Below, piece after piece: positions 28,156 through 36,340 of a DNA stretch of 64,000 nucleotides. The translations under genes and the position numbers were made by a program. The notes beneath the pieces are model-generated. The model worked only from the letters and a program-made list of their open reading frames with translations, was not told where the DNA came from and ran no database searches. The DNA lies in the NCBI GenBank assembly GCA_018798825.1, contig CP076354.1:186001-250000 (forward strand). Direction: 5' to 3'. Source of the stretch: Ochrobactrum sp. BTU1 (GTDB taxonomy: Bacteria; Pseudomonadota; Alphaproteobacteria; Rhizobiales; Rhizobiaceae). Position 1 is the first letter of the stretch. Every line of letters starts with the position of its first letter.

Positions 28156-28947
28156 ATGCAGCTTACCCCTCGTCACAACGCAATTCTGGATATCGCCCGC
28201 CGACAGGGGCAGGTTCTCGTCGATGATCTTGCGAGCGCGTTCGATGTAACGCCGCAGACTGTGCGCAAGGATCTCAACGATCTTTGCAAGGCGCGTCTGT
28301 TGCGCCGTATTCATGGCGGGGCGCTCTATCCGTCCGGTGTCGAGAACATGGAGTATGAGGCGCGCCGCCGCATTGCTGCGCATGAAAAGGAACTGATCGG
28401 TCGGGCTGCGGCTGAAATGATCCCTGACGGTGCATCGCTGTTCATCAATATAGGCACGACAACTGAGGCCGTCAGTCATGCCCTCATCGACCATAACAAC
28501 CTAATGGTCATCACCAACAACATCAATGTCGCCAATACTTTGCGTGTCTATCCGGAGATCGAGGTCGTCATCGCTGGCGGTGTGGTACGCGCGTCTGATG
28601 GCGGTATCGTGGGTGAGGCCGCCGTCGATTTCATCCGGCAGTTCAAGGTCGATTACGCAATCATCGGTGCATCGGCGATGGATGAGGATGGTGCGCTGCT
28701 CGATTTCGATTTCCGCGAAGTGAAGGTGGCACAGGCGATCATCGCAAATGCGCGCCACGTCATTCTCGTTACCGACTCAACCAAACTTGAACGGACCGCT
28801 CCTGTCCGTCTTGGCCATATCTCGCAGGTTCATACCTTTATTACCGACCGCTGCCCATCGCAGCAATTGCGTGAATTATGCCGCGAAAACGAGGTCGAAC
28901 TGATTGAGACGGCTGAGGACGAACCGAACGAAAAGAAAGAATCATAG
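28156..28947 (+). CDS. glpR: DeoR-family glycerol-3-phosphate regulon repressor
   Basis: This 263-residue repressor has an N-terminal DeoR helix-turn-helix (residues 1-57; RQGQVLVDDLASAFDVTPQT, RKDLNDLCKARLLRRIHGGA) and a sugar-phosphate sensor domain with the GTTTEAVSHAL phosphate loop. In this family, glycerol-3-phosphate releases the repressor from DNA. It is 80 bp upstream of glpD, and direct repeats of TTTCGTTTCA between the two genes are probable binding sites. Confidence 0.93.
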   Translation: MQLTPRHNAILDIARRQGQVLVDDLASAFDVTPQTVRKDLNDLCKARLLRRIHGGALYPSGVENMEYEARRRIAAHEKELIGRAAAEMIPDGASLFINIGTTTEAVSHALIDHNNLMVITNNINVANTLRVYPEIEVVIAGGVVRASDGGIVGEAAVDFIRQFKVDYAIIGASAMDEDGALLDFDFREVKVAQAIIANARHVILVTDSTKLERTAPVRLGHISQVHTFITDRCPSQQLRELCRENEVELIETAEDEPNEKKES

Positions 28948-28979
28948 TTTCGTTTCATTTTCGTTTCACTTTCGTATGA
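28948..28979. promoter_or_regulatory. GlpR operator candidate: three phased TTTCG repeats
   Basis: TTTCGTTTCA occurs at 28948-28957 and 28959-28968, followed by TTTCGTATGA at 28970-28979. The period is 11 bp, one helical turn, so all three face the same side of the DNA. TTTCG half-sites are typical of GlpR/DeoR regulators. The array sits immediately after the glpR stop and about 50 bp before glpD. Confidence 0.65.
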
Positions 28980-29027
28980 AATGACTTATATTCGCTTTGG
29001 TGGTTGGAGAGGTCTTCAGGTTTAGCC

Positions 29028-30539
29028 ATGGCGCAGCATAAAATTTTTGATATTTTCGTAATCGGTGGCGGCATCAATGGATGCGGCATTGCAAGAGACG
29101 CGGTTGGCCGTGGCTTTTCGGTCGGTCTTGCCGAGATGAACGATCTGGCAAGCGGCACCTCGTCGCGTGCCACTAAGCTTATACATGGCGGATTGCGCTA
29201 TCTGGAGCATTACGAATTTCGCCTGGTGCGCGAAGCGCTGATGGAACGCGAGGTACTTTGGGCTAATGCCCCGCATCTGATTCATCCGATGCGCTTTGTG
29301 CTTCCCTTTCACAAGGGTGGCGTGCGCCCTGCCTGGTTACTGCGCCTTGGCCTGTTCCTTTATGACCATCTCGGTGGCCGCAAGAAGCTGCCAGCCACGC
29401 GTACGCTCGATATGCGCACCGATCCTTCGAGCGCACCGCTCAAGCCACTTTTCACAAAGGCTTTCGAATATTCGGATTGCTGGGTGGACGATGCGCGCTT
29501 TACTGCGCTGACGGCACGAGATGCTGCTGATCGTGGCGCGATGATCCGCACCCGTACCAAGGTTATCTCTGCCCGCCGTGACCATGAAGCATGGACGGTA
29601 ACGCTCGAAAACATCGATACAGGTCTGCGCGAAGAGTTTCGCTCGCGTCTCCTGGTCAATGCAGCCGGCCCATGGGCTGATAAGGTGCTGGAGGGTGTCG
29701 AAGGCGATCGTCAGTTGCATAATGTGCGTCTGGTGCAAGGCAGCCATATCGTGGTGCGCAAAAAGTTCTCCGATCCGCGCTCCTATTTCTTCCAGAACAA
29801 TGACGGGCGCATCATCTTCGCTATTCCTTACGAAGATGATTTTACGCTGATTGGCACCACCGACCAGGATTATAAAGGTGATCCCGCCAAGGTTGCGATC
29901 AGCGACAAGGAAACCGATTATCTCTGCGCTGCGGCAAGCGAATATTTCCGCGAGCCGGTGCGGATTGAAGATATTGTCTGGACCTATTCTGGCGTGCGTC
30001 CGCTCTATGATGACGGTGCAAGCAAGGCGCAGGAAGCAACCCGCGATTATGTGCTCAAAGAAGATGCGCCGCAGGGAGCTGCACCGCTCATCAATGTGTT
30101 TGGTGGTAAGCTGACCACCGCGCGCAGGCTGGCCGAGCATATGCTTGAGAAGATCGAGCATCATCTTGGCAAGAAAGGTGCACCATGGACCCATGCCGCG
30201 TCTCTGCCAGGTGGTGATTTTGAGGCAACCGCTTTTGATCAGGAACTGGAAAAGCTGAAAGCTGATTATCCGTTCCTGTCGCACGCCCATGCCCGTCGTC
30301 TGTTCAAGCTCTACGGAACACGCGCACGCATTTTGCTGGGTAAATCCAAATCTTTGGAAGAGCTTGGACGACATTTGGGCAGTGATCTTTATGAGGCGGA
30401 AGTGCGCTATCTTATGGAGCATGAATGGGCACATACGGCAGAAGATATTCTCTGGCGCCGAACCAAGCTCGGCCTGCGGATGAATGCGATTGAAGTCTCT
30501 TCGCTTGAGACTTTCGTCCAACCTGCCAAAGTCGCGTAA
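29028..30539 (+). CDS. glpD: Aerobic glycerol-3-phosphate dehydrogenase
   Basis: This 503-residue FAD flavoprotein oxidises glycerol-3-phosphate to dihydroxyacetone phosphate at the inner membrane and passes electrons to ubiquinone. The dinucleotide motif GGGINGCG is at about residues 12-19. The GlpD signatures ATKLIHGGLRYLEHYEF and IFAIPYEDDFTLIGTTDQDY are present, with the C-terminal DAO domain after residue 380. ATG 29028 gives the family length (E. coli 501). No glycerol transporter or kinase gene is adjacent, unlike the larger glp operons of other rhizobia. Confidence 0.96.
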   Translation: MAQHKIFDIFVIGGGINGCGIARDAVGRGFSVGLAEMNDLASGTSSRATKLIHGGLRYLEHYEFRLVREALMEREVLWANAPHLIHPMRFVLPFHKGGVRPAWLLRLGLFLYDHLGGRKKLPATRTLDMRTDPSSAPLKPLFTKAFEYSDCWVDDARFTALTARDAADRGAMIRTRTKVISARRDHEAWTVTLENIDTGLREEFRSRLLVNAAGPWADKVLEGVEGDRQLHNVRLVQGSHIVVRKKFSDPRSYFFQNNDGRIIFAIPYEDDFTLIGTTDQDYKGDPAKVAISDKETDYLCAAASEYFREPVRIEDIVWTYSGVRPLYDDGASKAQEATRDYVLKEDAPQGAAPLINVFGGKLTTARRLAEHMLEKIEHHLGKKGAPWTHAASLPGGDFEATAFDQELEKLKADYPFLSHAHARRLFKLYGTRARILLGKSKSLEELGRHLGSDLYEAEVRYLMEHEWAHTAEDILWRRTKLGLRMNAIEVSSLETFVQPAKVA

Positions 30540-30616
30540 TGGTCCGCTTGCAACCGGTCCGATAAAAAGTCATTATCTTTCCAGTGGGCCGTTTCCAGCC
30601 TTTCTGGGAGGAAAAC

Positions 30617-31585
30617 ATGGTTGCGCCGCAAGACCGGATACACGCAGATCGTATCCATTCCGAGATTGAGACGGGAGGAGCCGCCCGCTCAGCGCTGGTT
30701 GCTTCATGGCGTCGCTCAGCGCGTCTTTATGGACTTGATCCCGCAGAAACAGGCTCTGTTCAAACGCTCTCTGATCATGAACTGCGAACCGCCCGCCAGC
30801 GTATGGAACGGGTGGTTAGCATTGCACAAGCCAGCATGGATCGCCTCTATATGGCGGTTGGGGGTGTTGGTTGTTGCGTGCTTTTGGCCGACAGTGAAGG
30901 CGTACCAGTCGAGCGTCGGGGGGCAGCAGGTGATGACGATACGTTTTACGATTGGGGTCTGTGGACCGGTGCCGTCTGGAGTGAAGCGGTTGAAGGCACC
31001 AATGGCATTGGCACCTGCATTGCCGAACAACGTGCGCTGACCATCCATCGCGACCAGCATTTTCATACACGCAATATTGGGCTTTCCTGCACGGTCGCGC
31101 CCATTCATGATCATCAGGGCCGCTTGATGGCGGCACTCGATGTCTCGTCTTGCCGCAGCGATCTGACCGAGGCCTTTGTACAGCTGATTTCGGTCGCGGT
31201 GATTGATGCCGCGCGCCGCATTGAGGCTGAGAATTTCCGGCAGGCATTTCCTGATGCGCGTATCGTATTGGCACCAAGTGCCGACCGTACCGGCGGAGCG
31301 CTGATTGCTGTCGACAAGGACGACCTTGTGATCGGTGCCACGCGTGCCGCACGCCTTTCGCTCGATCTGACTGATGAAGCACTTCTGACAGCCTTGCCTG
31401 CGGCTGATCTTCTCGGCTGGAACGCTGATCCGCGCGAGGATATGGCGGAGTCCGAGCGAGGCGTTATTCTGCGCGCCATTGCGCGCGTGGACGGCAATGT
31501 TTCGTCCGCTGCCAAGCTGCTGGGCATCAGCCGGGCCACGCTCCACCGCAAGCTCAACCGCCTCAAGATCATCCGGCCAAATTAA
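30617..31585 (+). CDS. GAF-Fis transcription regulator lacking the AAA+ domain
   Basis: This 322-residue protein resembles AcoR-type activators: an N-terminal segment (ARSALVASWRRSARLYGLDP), a GAF-like sensor (about 70-200; GTNGIGTCIAEQRALTIH, HIGLSCTVAP-type HTRNIGLSCTVAPIHD) and a C-terminal Fis helix-turn-helix (about 280-320; DGNVSSAAKLLGISRATLHR). The sigma-54-contacting AAA+ ATPase of full AcoR is absent: there is no Walker A and no GAFTGA. It therefore probably acts on ordinary sigma-70 promoters. GGGAGGAAAAC precedes the ATG. It lies directly upstream of the aldehyde and alcohol dehydrogenase genes and is their likely regulator. Confidence 0.88.
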   Translation: MVAPQDRIHADRIHSEIETGGAARSALVASWRRSARLYGLDPAETGSVQTLSDHELRTARQRMERVVSIAQASMDRLYMAVGGVGCCVLLADSEGVPVERRGAAGDDDTFYDWGLWTGAVWSEAVEGTNGIGTCIAEQRALTIHRDQHFHTRNIGLSCTVAPIHDHQGRLMAALDVSSCRSDLTEAFVQLISVAVIDAARRIEAENFRQAFPDARIVLAPSADRTGGALIAVDKDDLVIGATRAARLSLDLTDEALLTALPAADLLGWNADPREDMAESERGVILRAIARVDGNVSSAAKLLGISRATLHRKLNRLKIIRPN

Positions 31586-31686
31586 GTATATCTCCCGAAT
31601 TAGGGGCTAATTTTTGGGAAAAGACACGCGCTGCAAGCAGGCTTAAACTGGGTGGTGCGATAAAATCTGAATTCGGTTTTGCAAAC

Positions 31687-31704
31687 TGTCTCATTATTGA
31701 GACA
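31687..31704. promoter_or_regulatory. Perfect palindrome upstream of the aldehyde dehydrogenase gene
   Basis: TGTCTCA-TTAT-TGAGACA is a perfect 7+4+7 inverted repeat, about 105 bp before the aldB start and 100 bp after the GAF-Fis gene. It is the best candidate binding site for that regulator, since Fis-type helix-turn-helix dimers recognise such symmetric sites. Confidence 0.55.
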
Positions 31705-31808
31705 CATTGATACTGCATACTATAAAGCGCTGGATGACTCCTCCCAAGAGCCGCGCCAAATTATGTTTGAAACGCCGTAGGAGCGGCGTTGTCTTTGGGA
31801 GGAATGTC

Positions 31809-33326
31809 ATGAACAAAGTTGAATTTCATCGCTCCGTAAAGCCGGAGTTTGCCAAACGTTATGGCAATTTCATTGGCGGCAAATGGGTTGAACCCAAGTC
31901 TGGCCGCTATTTCGACAACACATCGCCGGTCAATGGTCAGGTACTCTGCGAAGTCGCGCGTTCCGATGCGGCCGATGTCGATGCAGCACTTGATGCAGCC
32001 CATGCAGCGAAAGAAGCATGGGGCAAAACCAGCCCGGCAGAACGCGCTGTGATCCTCAACAAGATCGCAGACCGCATTGAAGAAAACCTGCCAAAGCTTG
32101 CTGCTGCTGAAACATGGGACAATGGCAAGCCAATCCGCGAAACGACCCATGCCGATCTGCCACTGGCAATCGACCATTTCCGCTACTTTGCGGGTGCAAT
32201 CCGCGCGCAGGAAGGTGGCATTTCCGAAATCGATCACGACACGGTTGCCTATCACTTCCACGAGCCACTTGGCGTTGTTGGCCAGATCATCCCTTGGAAC
32301 TTCCCGCTGCTGATGGCTGTGTGGAAGCTGGCACCAGCACTTGCCGCTGGTAACTGCGTGGTGCTGAAGCCTGCAGAACAGACACCTGCTTCCATTCTTG
32401 TTCTGATGGAAGTGATTGGCGATCTTTTGCCAGCAGGCGTCATCAACGTGGTCAATGGCTTTGGTCTTGAAGCAGGCAAGCCGCTGGCATCGAGCCCGCG
32501 CATTGCCAAGATCGCCTTTACCGGTGAAACGACGACGGGTCGTCTCATCATGCAATATGCCAGCCAAAACCTTATTCCAGTCACGCTGGAACTGGGCGGC
32601 AAGTCGCCAAATATCTTCTTCTCCGATGTGACGGCCGAAGATGACGATTTCTTCGACAAGGCTATCGAAGGCTTCGTCATGTTTGCGCTTAATCAGGGCG
32701 AAGTCTGTACCTGCCCGAGCCGTGCACTGGTCCATGAAAAGATCTACGACAAGTTTATGGAACGCGCATTGAAGCGCGTTGAGGCTATCGTTCAGGGCGA
32801 TCCGCTTGATCCGGCAACCATGATCGGTGCGCAGGCATCCAGCGAGCAGCTCGAAAAAATTCTGAGCTATATCGACATCGGCAAGCAGGAAGGCGCGGAA
32901 GTGCTGACGGGCGGTGGGCGCAATGAGCTGGCCGGTGATCTGGCAGGCGGCTATTACGTCAAGCCGACTGTGTTCAAGGGCACCAACAAGATGCGAATTT
33001 TCCAGGAGGAAATCTTCGGTCCTGTTGTTTCGGTTACAACGTTTAAGGACGATGCCGAAGCGCTCTCGATTGCCAATGACACGCTTTATGGTCTGGGTGC
33101 CGGTGTGTGGACGCGTGACGGCACGCGCGCCTACCGCTTCGGTCGCGCCATTCAGGCCGGTCGTGTCTGGACCAATTGCTACCACGCCTATCCGGCCCAT
33201 GCGGCGTTCGGTGGCTATAAGCAGTCGGGTATCGGTCGTGAAAACCACCTCAAGATGCTCGACCATTACCAGCAGACCAAGAACATGCTGGTGAGCTACA
33301 GCCCGAAGAAGCTCGGCTTCTTCTAA
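31809..33326 (+). CDS. aldB: NAD-dependent aldehyde dehydrogenase, AldB/ExaC type
   Basis: This 505-residue enzyme oxidises acetaldehyde or a similar aldehyde to the acid. The catalytic Cys is about residue 300 in [11 protein letters not shown], the variant motif shared with E. coli AldB and Pseudomonas ExaC; the general base is in [12 protein letters not shown] and the NAD loop in [23 protein letters not shown] precedes ATG 31809, giving a standard N-terminus ([20 protein letters not shown]). The following adh and DUF779 genes fit an alcohol-to-acid oxidation set. Confidence 0.94.
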   Translation: MNKVEFHRSVKPEFAKRYGNFIGGKWVEPKSGRYFDNTSPVNGQVLCEVARSDAADVDAALDAAHAAKEAWGKTSPAERAVILNKIADRIEENLPKLAAAETWDNGKPIRETTHADLPLAIDHFRYFAGAIRAQEGGISEIDHDTVAYHFHEPLGVVGQIIPWNFPLLMAVWKLAPALAAGNCVVLKPAEQTPASILVLMEVIGDLLPAGVINVVNGFGLEAGKPLASSPRIAKIAFTGETTTGRLIMQYASQNLIPVTLELGGKSPNIFFSDVTAEDDDFFDKAIEGFVMFALNQGEVCTCPSRALVHEKIYDKFMERALKRVEAIVQGDPLDPATMIGAQASSEQLEKILSYIDIGKQEGAEVLTGGGRNELAGDLAGGYYVKPTVFKGTNKMRIFQEEIFGPVVSVTTFKDDAEALSIANDTLYGLGAGVWTRDGTRAYRFGRAIQAGRVWTNCYHAYPAHAAFGGYKQSGIGRENHLKMLDHYQQTKNMLVSYSPKKLGFF

Positions 33327-33498
33327 AAAACAGGGTGGTCCGTGGCTTTCGAGTCTCGGACTGCCGCTTTCCTTGCAGTTTCATCGATACAGTACGACCT
33401 CCATCGCACTTTCGATCAGAGGTCGTTTCCCCCGCTGTTTCCTCCCAGGAAAGGGTCGGGTCGGCAGGACTTCGCGCCTGCCAATCCGGCCCATTACA

Positions 33499-33542
33499 GC
33501 GCATCCCAAAAAGTGCGAAGCGGTTTTTGGGTAAGATGCGCG
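33499..33542. repeat. GCGCATCCC palindromic repeat, tandem copy 1
   Basis: GCGCATCCCAAAAAGTGCGA...GGTTTTTGGGTAAGATGCGCG forms a hairpin. A nearly identical copy starts 12 bases after its end. Both lie in the 294-bp gap between aldB and adhP. The left part of that gap (33327-33498) holds imperfect inverted sequences but no gene. Confidence 0.8.
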
Positions 33543-33553
33543 CAGGAAAAGTG

Positions 33554-33597
33554 CCGCATCCCAAAAAGTGCGAAGCGGTTTTTGGGTAAGATGCGCG
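33554..33597. repeat. GCGCATCCC palindromic repeat, tandem copy 2
   Basis: Same sequence as the copy at 33499 apart from the first bases (GCCGCATCCCAAAAAGTGCG). It ends about 24 bp before the adhP start, so it is part of the adhP leader. Confidence 0.8.
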
Positions 33598-33620
33598 TAA
33601 AACAGAAGGATGTTTTCGTA

Positions 33621-34655
33621 ATGGCTAAAACAATGAAGGCTGCCGTGGTTCGCGAATTCGGCAAACCACTGACCATCGACGAAGTGCCGATCCCAGTGCC
33701 CGGCGATGGCCAGATTCAGGTAGCAATTCAGGCCTCTGGCGTATGTCACACCGATCTCCACGCCGCCGAAGGCGACTGGCCGGTAAAACCCAATCCTCCA
33801 TTCATCCCGGGTCACGAAGGCGTCGGTTTCGTTTCGGCAGTCGGTCGCGGCGTCAAGCATGTGAAAGAAGGTGACCGCGTTGGGATTCCTTGGCTCTACA
33901 CGGCTTGTGGTCATTGCGTGCATTGCCTTGGTGGTTGGGAAACGCTTTGCGAAGAGCAGCAGAACACCGGCTATTCGGTGAACGGCGGTTTTGCCGATTT
34001 TGTAGTGGCCGATCCGAATTTCGTTGGCCACCTGCCAAAGAACATCGAGTTCAATGAAATTGCGCCCGTCCTTTGCGCAGGCGTGACGGTCTATAAGGGG
34101 CTTAAGGTGACGGACACCAAACCGGGTGACTGGGTGGTGATTTCCGGCATTGGCGGCCTAGGTCATATGGCTGTGCAATATGCCAAGGCCATGGGGCTGA
34201 ATGTTGCTGCCGTCGATATTGACGACAAGAAACTCGATCTCGCCCGCAAGCTTGGTGCGACAGTCACGGTCAATGCCAAGACGCATAATGATCCGGCAGC
34301 CTATATCAAGAAGGAAACTGACGGTGGCGCGCAGGGCGTGCTGGTGACGGCTGTGTCGCCGAAAGCCTTTGAACAGGCGATCGGCATGGCAGCACGCGGC
34401 GGGACGATTGCGCTGAACGGTCTTCCGGCTGGCGAGTTTCCGCTGTCGATCTTCAACATGGTGCTGAACGGCGTGACCGTGCGCGGTTCGATTGTCGGCA
34501 CGCGTCTTGATCTGCAGGAGTCTCTTGATTTCGCAGCGGACGGCAAAGTTAAAGCAACGATCCGCACCGACAAGATCGACAATATCAATGCTATCTTTGA
34601 CGAAATGCGCGCAGGCCAGATCGAAGGCCGTGTCGTGATGGACCTGACGCAGTAA
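33621..34655 (+). CDS. adhP: Zinc-dependent alcohol dehydrogenase, AdhP type
   Basis: This 344-residue medium-chain dehydrogenase converts primary alcohols such as ethanol to aldehydes with NAD. The catalytic zinc site is Cys42 ([15 protein letters not shown]) with the His in PGHEGVG. The structural zinc Cys group is [16 protein letters not shown] near 97-112, and the Rossmann motif is [21 protein letters not shown] 33621 ([15 protein letters not shown]) has AAGGA upstream; the much longer in-frame extension to 33342 translates the palindromic repeats and is not credible. It probably works with the aldB product. Confidence 0.94.
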   Translation: MAKTMKAAVVREFGKPLTIDEVPIPVPGDGQIQVAIQASGVCHTDLHAAEGDWPVKPNPPFIPGHEGVGFVSAVGRGVKHVKEGDRVGIPWLYTACGHCVHCLGGWETLCEEQQNTGYSVNGGFADFVVADPNFVGHLPKNIEFNEIAPVLCAGVTVYKGLKVTDTKPGDWVVISGIGGLGHMAVQYAKAMGLNVAAVDIDDKKLDLARKLGATVTVNAKTHNDPAAYIKKETDGGAQGVLVTAVSPKAFEQAIGMAARGGTIALNGLPAGEFPLSIFNMVLNGVTVRGSIVGTRLDLQESLDFAADGKVKATIRTDKIDNINAIFDEMRAGQIEGRVVMDLTQ

Positions 34656-34675
34656 TCGGTCCATACTATTATTAG

Positions 34676-34699
34676 AGCCGCCGTAGTGATGCGGCGGCT
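34676..34699. other. Hairpin between adhP and the DUF779 gene
   Basis: AGCCGCC (34676-34682) pairs with GGCGGCT (34693-34699). There is no T-tract, and a GGGAGGAGGAA ribosome site follows immediately. It could attenuate or protect the transcript between the two genes. Confidence 0.5.
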
Positions 34700-34720
34700 G
34701 TTGCGATGGGAGGAGGAACC

Positions 34721-35068
34721 ATGCCGCAAGTCGCTCAACAAGAGCAGGTTACTGCTACCGATGCAGCGCTGGAGCTGATCGCAGAATTGCAGGACGAGTA
34801 CGGCCCGATTATGTTTCACCAGTCTGGCGGCTGCTGTGATGGCTCATCGCCGATGTGCTATCCTCAGGGAGATCTGCTGTTGTCTGATGCGGATGTGAAG
34901 CTGGGTGAAATCGGCGGCGCACCGTTCTATATCAGCGGTTCTCAGTATGAGGCCTGGAAACATACCGAACTCATCATCGATGTCGTGCCGGGGCGCGGCG
35001 GTATGTTCTCGCTCGATAATGGCCGCGAGAAGCGCTTTCTCACCCGTTCCAAGATATGTTCCATTTGA
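34721..35068 (+). CDS. DUF779 protein, associated with alcohol/aldehyde dehydrogenases
   Basis: This 115-residue protein matches DUF779. It carries the hallmark GGCCDGSSPMCYP (Cys38, Cys39, Cys46) followed by DLLLSDADVKLGEIGG and ends AFDVVPGRGGMFSLD-like sequence (IIDVVPGRGGMFSLDNGREKRF). The conserved Cys group suggests a metal or cluster site. The family is found next to acetaldehyde dehydrogenase genes of the ExaC/AldB kind in many bacteria, but its role is not known to me. GGGAGGAGGAACC makes a strong ribosome site. Confidence 0.88.
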   Translation: MPQVAQQEQVTATDAALELIAELQDEYGPIMFHQSGGCCDGSSPMCYPQGDLLLSDADVKLGEIGGAPFYISGSQYEAWKHTELIIDVVPGRGGMFSLDNGREKRFLTRSKICSI

Positions 35069-35170
35069 AGCATGTTTCCCAAAAGTGGATGCTGGTTTTG
35101 GGGATAAAGACAAGCGTAAGAACAATAGCTAAAGCGCATCGCGCTTTAGAGCTTTGCGCTTTAGAGCAAA
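35069..35170. repeat. Palindromic repeat plus CTAAAGCGC hairpin
   Basis: AAGCATGTTTCCCAAAAGTG...GGTTTTGGGGATAAAGACAAGCG (to 35116) is a diverged GCATGTCT-type element. After it, CTAAAGCGC (35129-35137) pairs with GCGCTTTAG (35141-35149), and a further copy of GCGCTTTAGAGC follows. The first hairpin may terminate the DUF779 transcript. Confidence 0.55.
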
Positions 35171-35218
35171 GCAGCTAGTAAATTATGCATATCACTGGGG
35201 AGAGAGTGCATAACGGCC

Positions 35219-36241
35219 ATGGCCGCATCCAATAAGAGAGCGACGATCCATGATGTGGCGCGCCTGGCGGGCGTGTCGATCAAGACAGTTTCACGCGTTT
35301 ACAATGACGAGCCGAATGTCCGCGATACGATCCGTGAGCGGGTGAAAGAGGCGGGTGCTGAATTACGCTATCGCCCCAATGCCGCGGCGCGCAATCTGGT
35401 CGAGCGCCGCTCGCATCTCATCGGATTATTCTTTGAAAATCCAAGCCACAGCTATGTCACGGAATTGCAGGTTGGGGCGCTGGATCGTCTGCGAGGCACG
35501 CGTTATCGACTGCTGATATTTCCAGTCGAGAACCGTGCGGATATTCGCGGATCGCTGATCGAAACGGCCCATGCTTCCGGCCTTGATGGCATTATCGTAA
35601 CACCGCCCATGTCGGATGATCCCGAGATTCTGCAGGAGCTGATTGCGTCAGCCATGCCTTTTGCGCGTGTGGCGGGTGATTTCAATGTGCATCCGACTGA
35701 CAGCGTTGCCATTGATGATGAGGCGGCCACGCTCGATCTGATGAAGTATCTGCTCGATATGGGGCATCGCCGGATTGCGATTGTGATCGGCGATCTGACC
35801 CACCGCTCGGCGCAGCAGCGTCTGGCAGGCTATCGCCGTATGCTTGATGAAGCGGGGATTGATCACAATCCCGATTATGAATTTGAAGGCGGCTTCAGCT
35901 TTTCAAGCGGTCTGGCTGCAGGCAGAAAACTGCTATCGCTGCAAAACAGGCCGACTGCCATTTTTGCGTCGAATGACGACATGGCGGCTGCTGTTCTGCA
36001 GATTGCCTATGATTACAAGATTGATGTGCCGGCCGAACTAACGGTTGTTGGCTTCGATGACAGTGCGATTGCCAGCATGGTGTCGCCACAGATTACGACG
36101 GTGCGTCAGCCAATCCGCGAAATGACGCGTGATGCCGTGGATATGCTGCTCCACCAGATTGATACCAACAACACATCGCCGTCGCGCCATATCGAATATA
36201 AGCTGATTATCCGCCAGTCTTCGGGCAAGGTGGCGGAATAA
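35219..36241 (+). CDS. LacI-family transcription regulator
   Basis: This 340-residue protein has the LacI helix-turn-helix and hinge at residues 7-60 (ATIHDVARLAGVSIKTVSRV, YRPNAAARNLVERRSHLIGL) and a periplasmic-binding-protein-like sensor with DDEAATLDLMKYLLDMGHRRIA and TVVGFDDSAIASMVSPQITT. Members usually respond to sugars or nucleosides. No sugar transport or catabolic gene is adjacent, so the target is unknown. The nearest neighbour, the ABC exporter gene, converges on it. The start ATG lies in CGGCCATGG with a GGGGAGAGAG purine tract about 12 nt upstream. Confidence 0.9.
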   Translation: MAASNKRATIHDVARLAGVSIKTVSRVYNDEPNVRDTIRERVKEAGAELRYRPNAAARNLVERRSHLIGLFFENPSHSYVTELQVGALDRLRGTRYRLLIFPVENRADIRGSLIETAHASGLDGIIVTPPMSDDPEILQELIASAMPFARVAGDFNVHPTDSVAIDDEAATLDLMKYLLDMGHRRIAIVIGDLTHRSAQQRLAGYRRMLDEAGIDHNPDYEFEGGFSFSSGLAAGRKLLSLQNRPTAIFASNDDMAAAVLQIAYDYKIDVPAELTVVGFDDSAIASMVSPQITTVRQPIREMTRDAVDMLLHQIDTNNTSPSRHIEYKLIIRQSSGKVAE

Positions 36242-36242
36242 A

Positions 36243-36290
36243 GCATGTCTCCCAAAAGCGGGAACCCTGTTTTGAGTTAAAGACATGGGT
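36243..36290. repeat. GCATGTCT palindromic repeat
   Basis: AGCATGTCTCCCAAAAGCGG...GTTTTGAGTTAAAGACATGGG is a member of the family at 14330 and 35069. It lies between the LacI gene stop and the convergent terminator. Confidence 0.6.
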
Positions 36291-36304
36291 AAAAACATGA
36301 GTTT

Positions 36305-36340
36305 AAAACGGGGCCGGTATTTCCGGCCCCGTTTTATTTC
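36305..36340. terminator. Bidirectional rho-independent terminator
   Basis: AAAACGGGGCCGG (36305-36317) pairs with CCGGCCCCGTTTT (36323-36335) around TATTT. T-runs follow on both strands. It serves the LacI-family gene and the convergent ABC transporter gene. Confidence 0.9.

Noticed and set aside
31761..33266. 501-codon open frame on the strand opposite aldB
   Set aside because: It mirrors the aldehyde dehydrogenase codon by codon, has no recognisable domain and no ribosome site; it is a by-product of codon bias in a GC-rich gene.
33342..33620. N-terminal extension of the alcohol dehydrogenase
   Set aside because: The extra residues translate two palindromic repeats; the ATG at 33621 gives the standard N-terminus.
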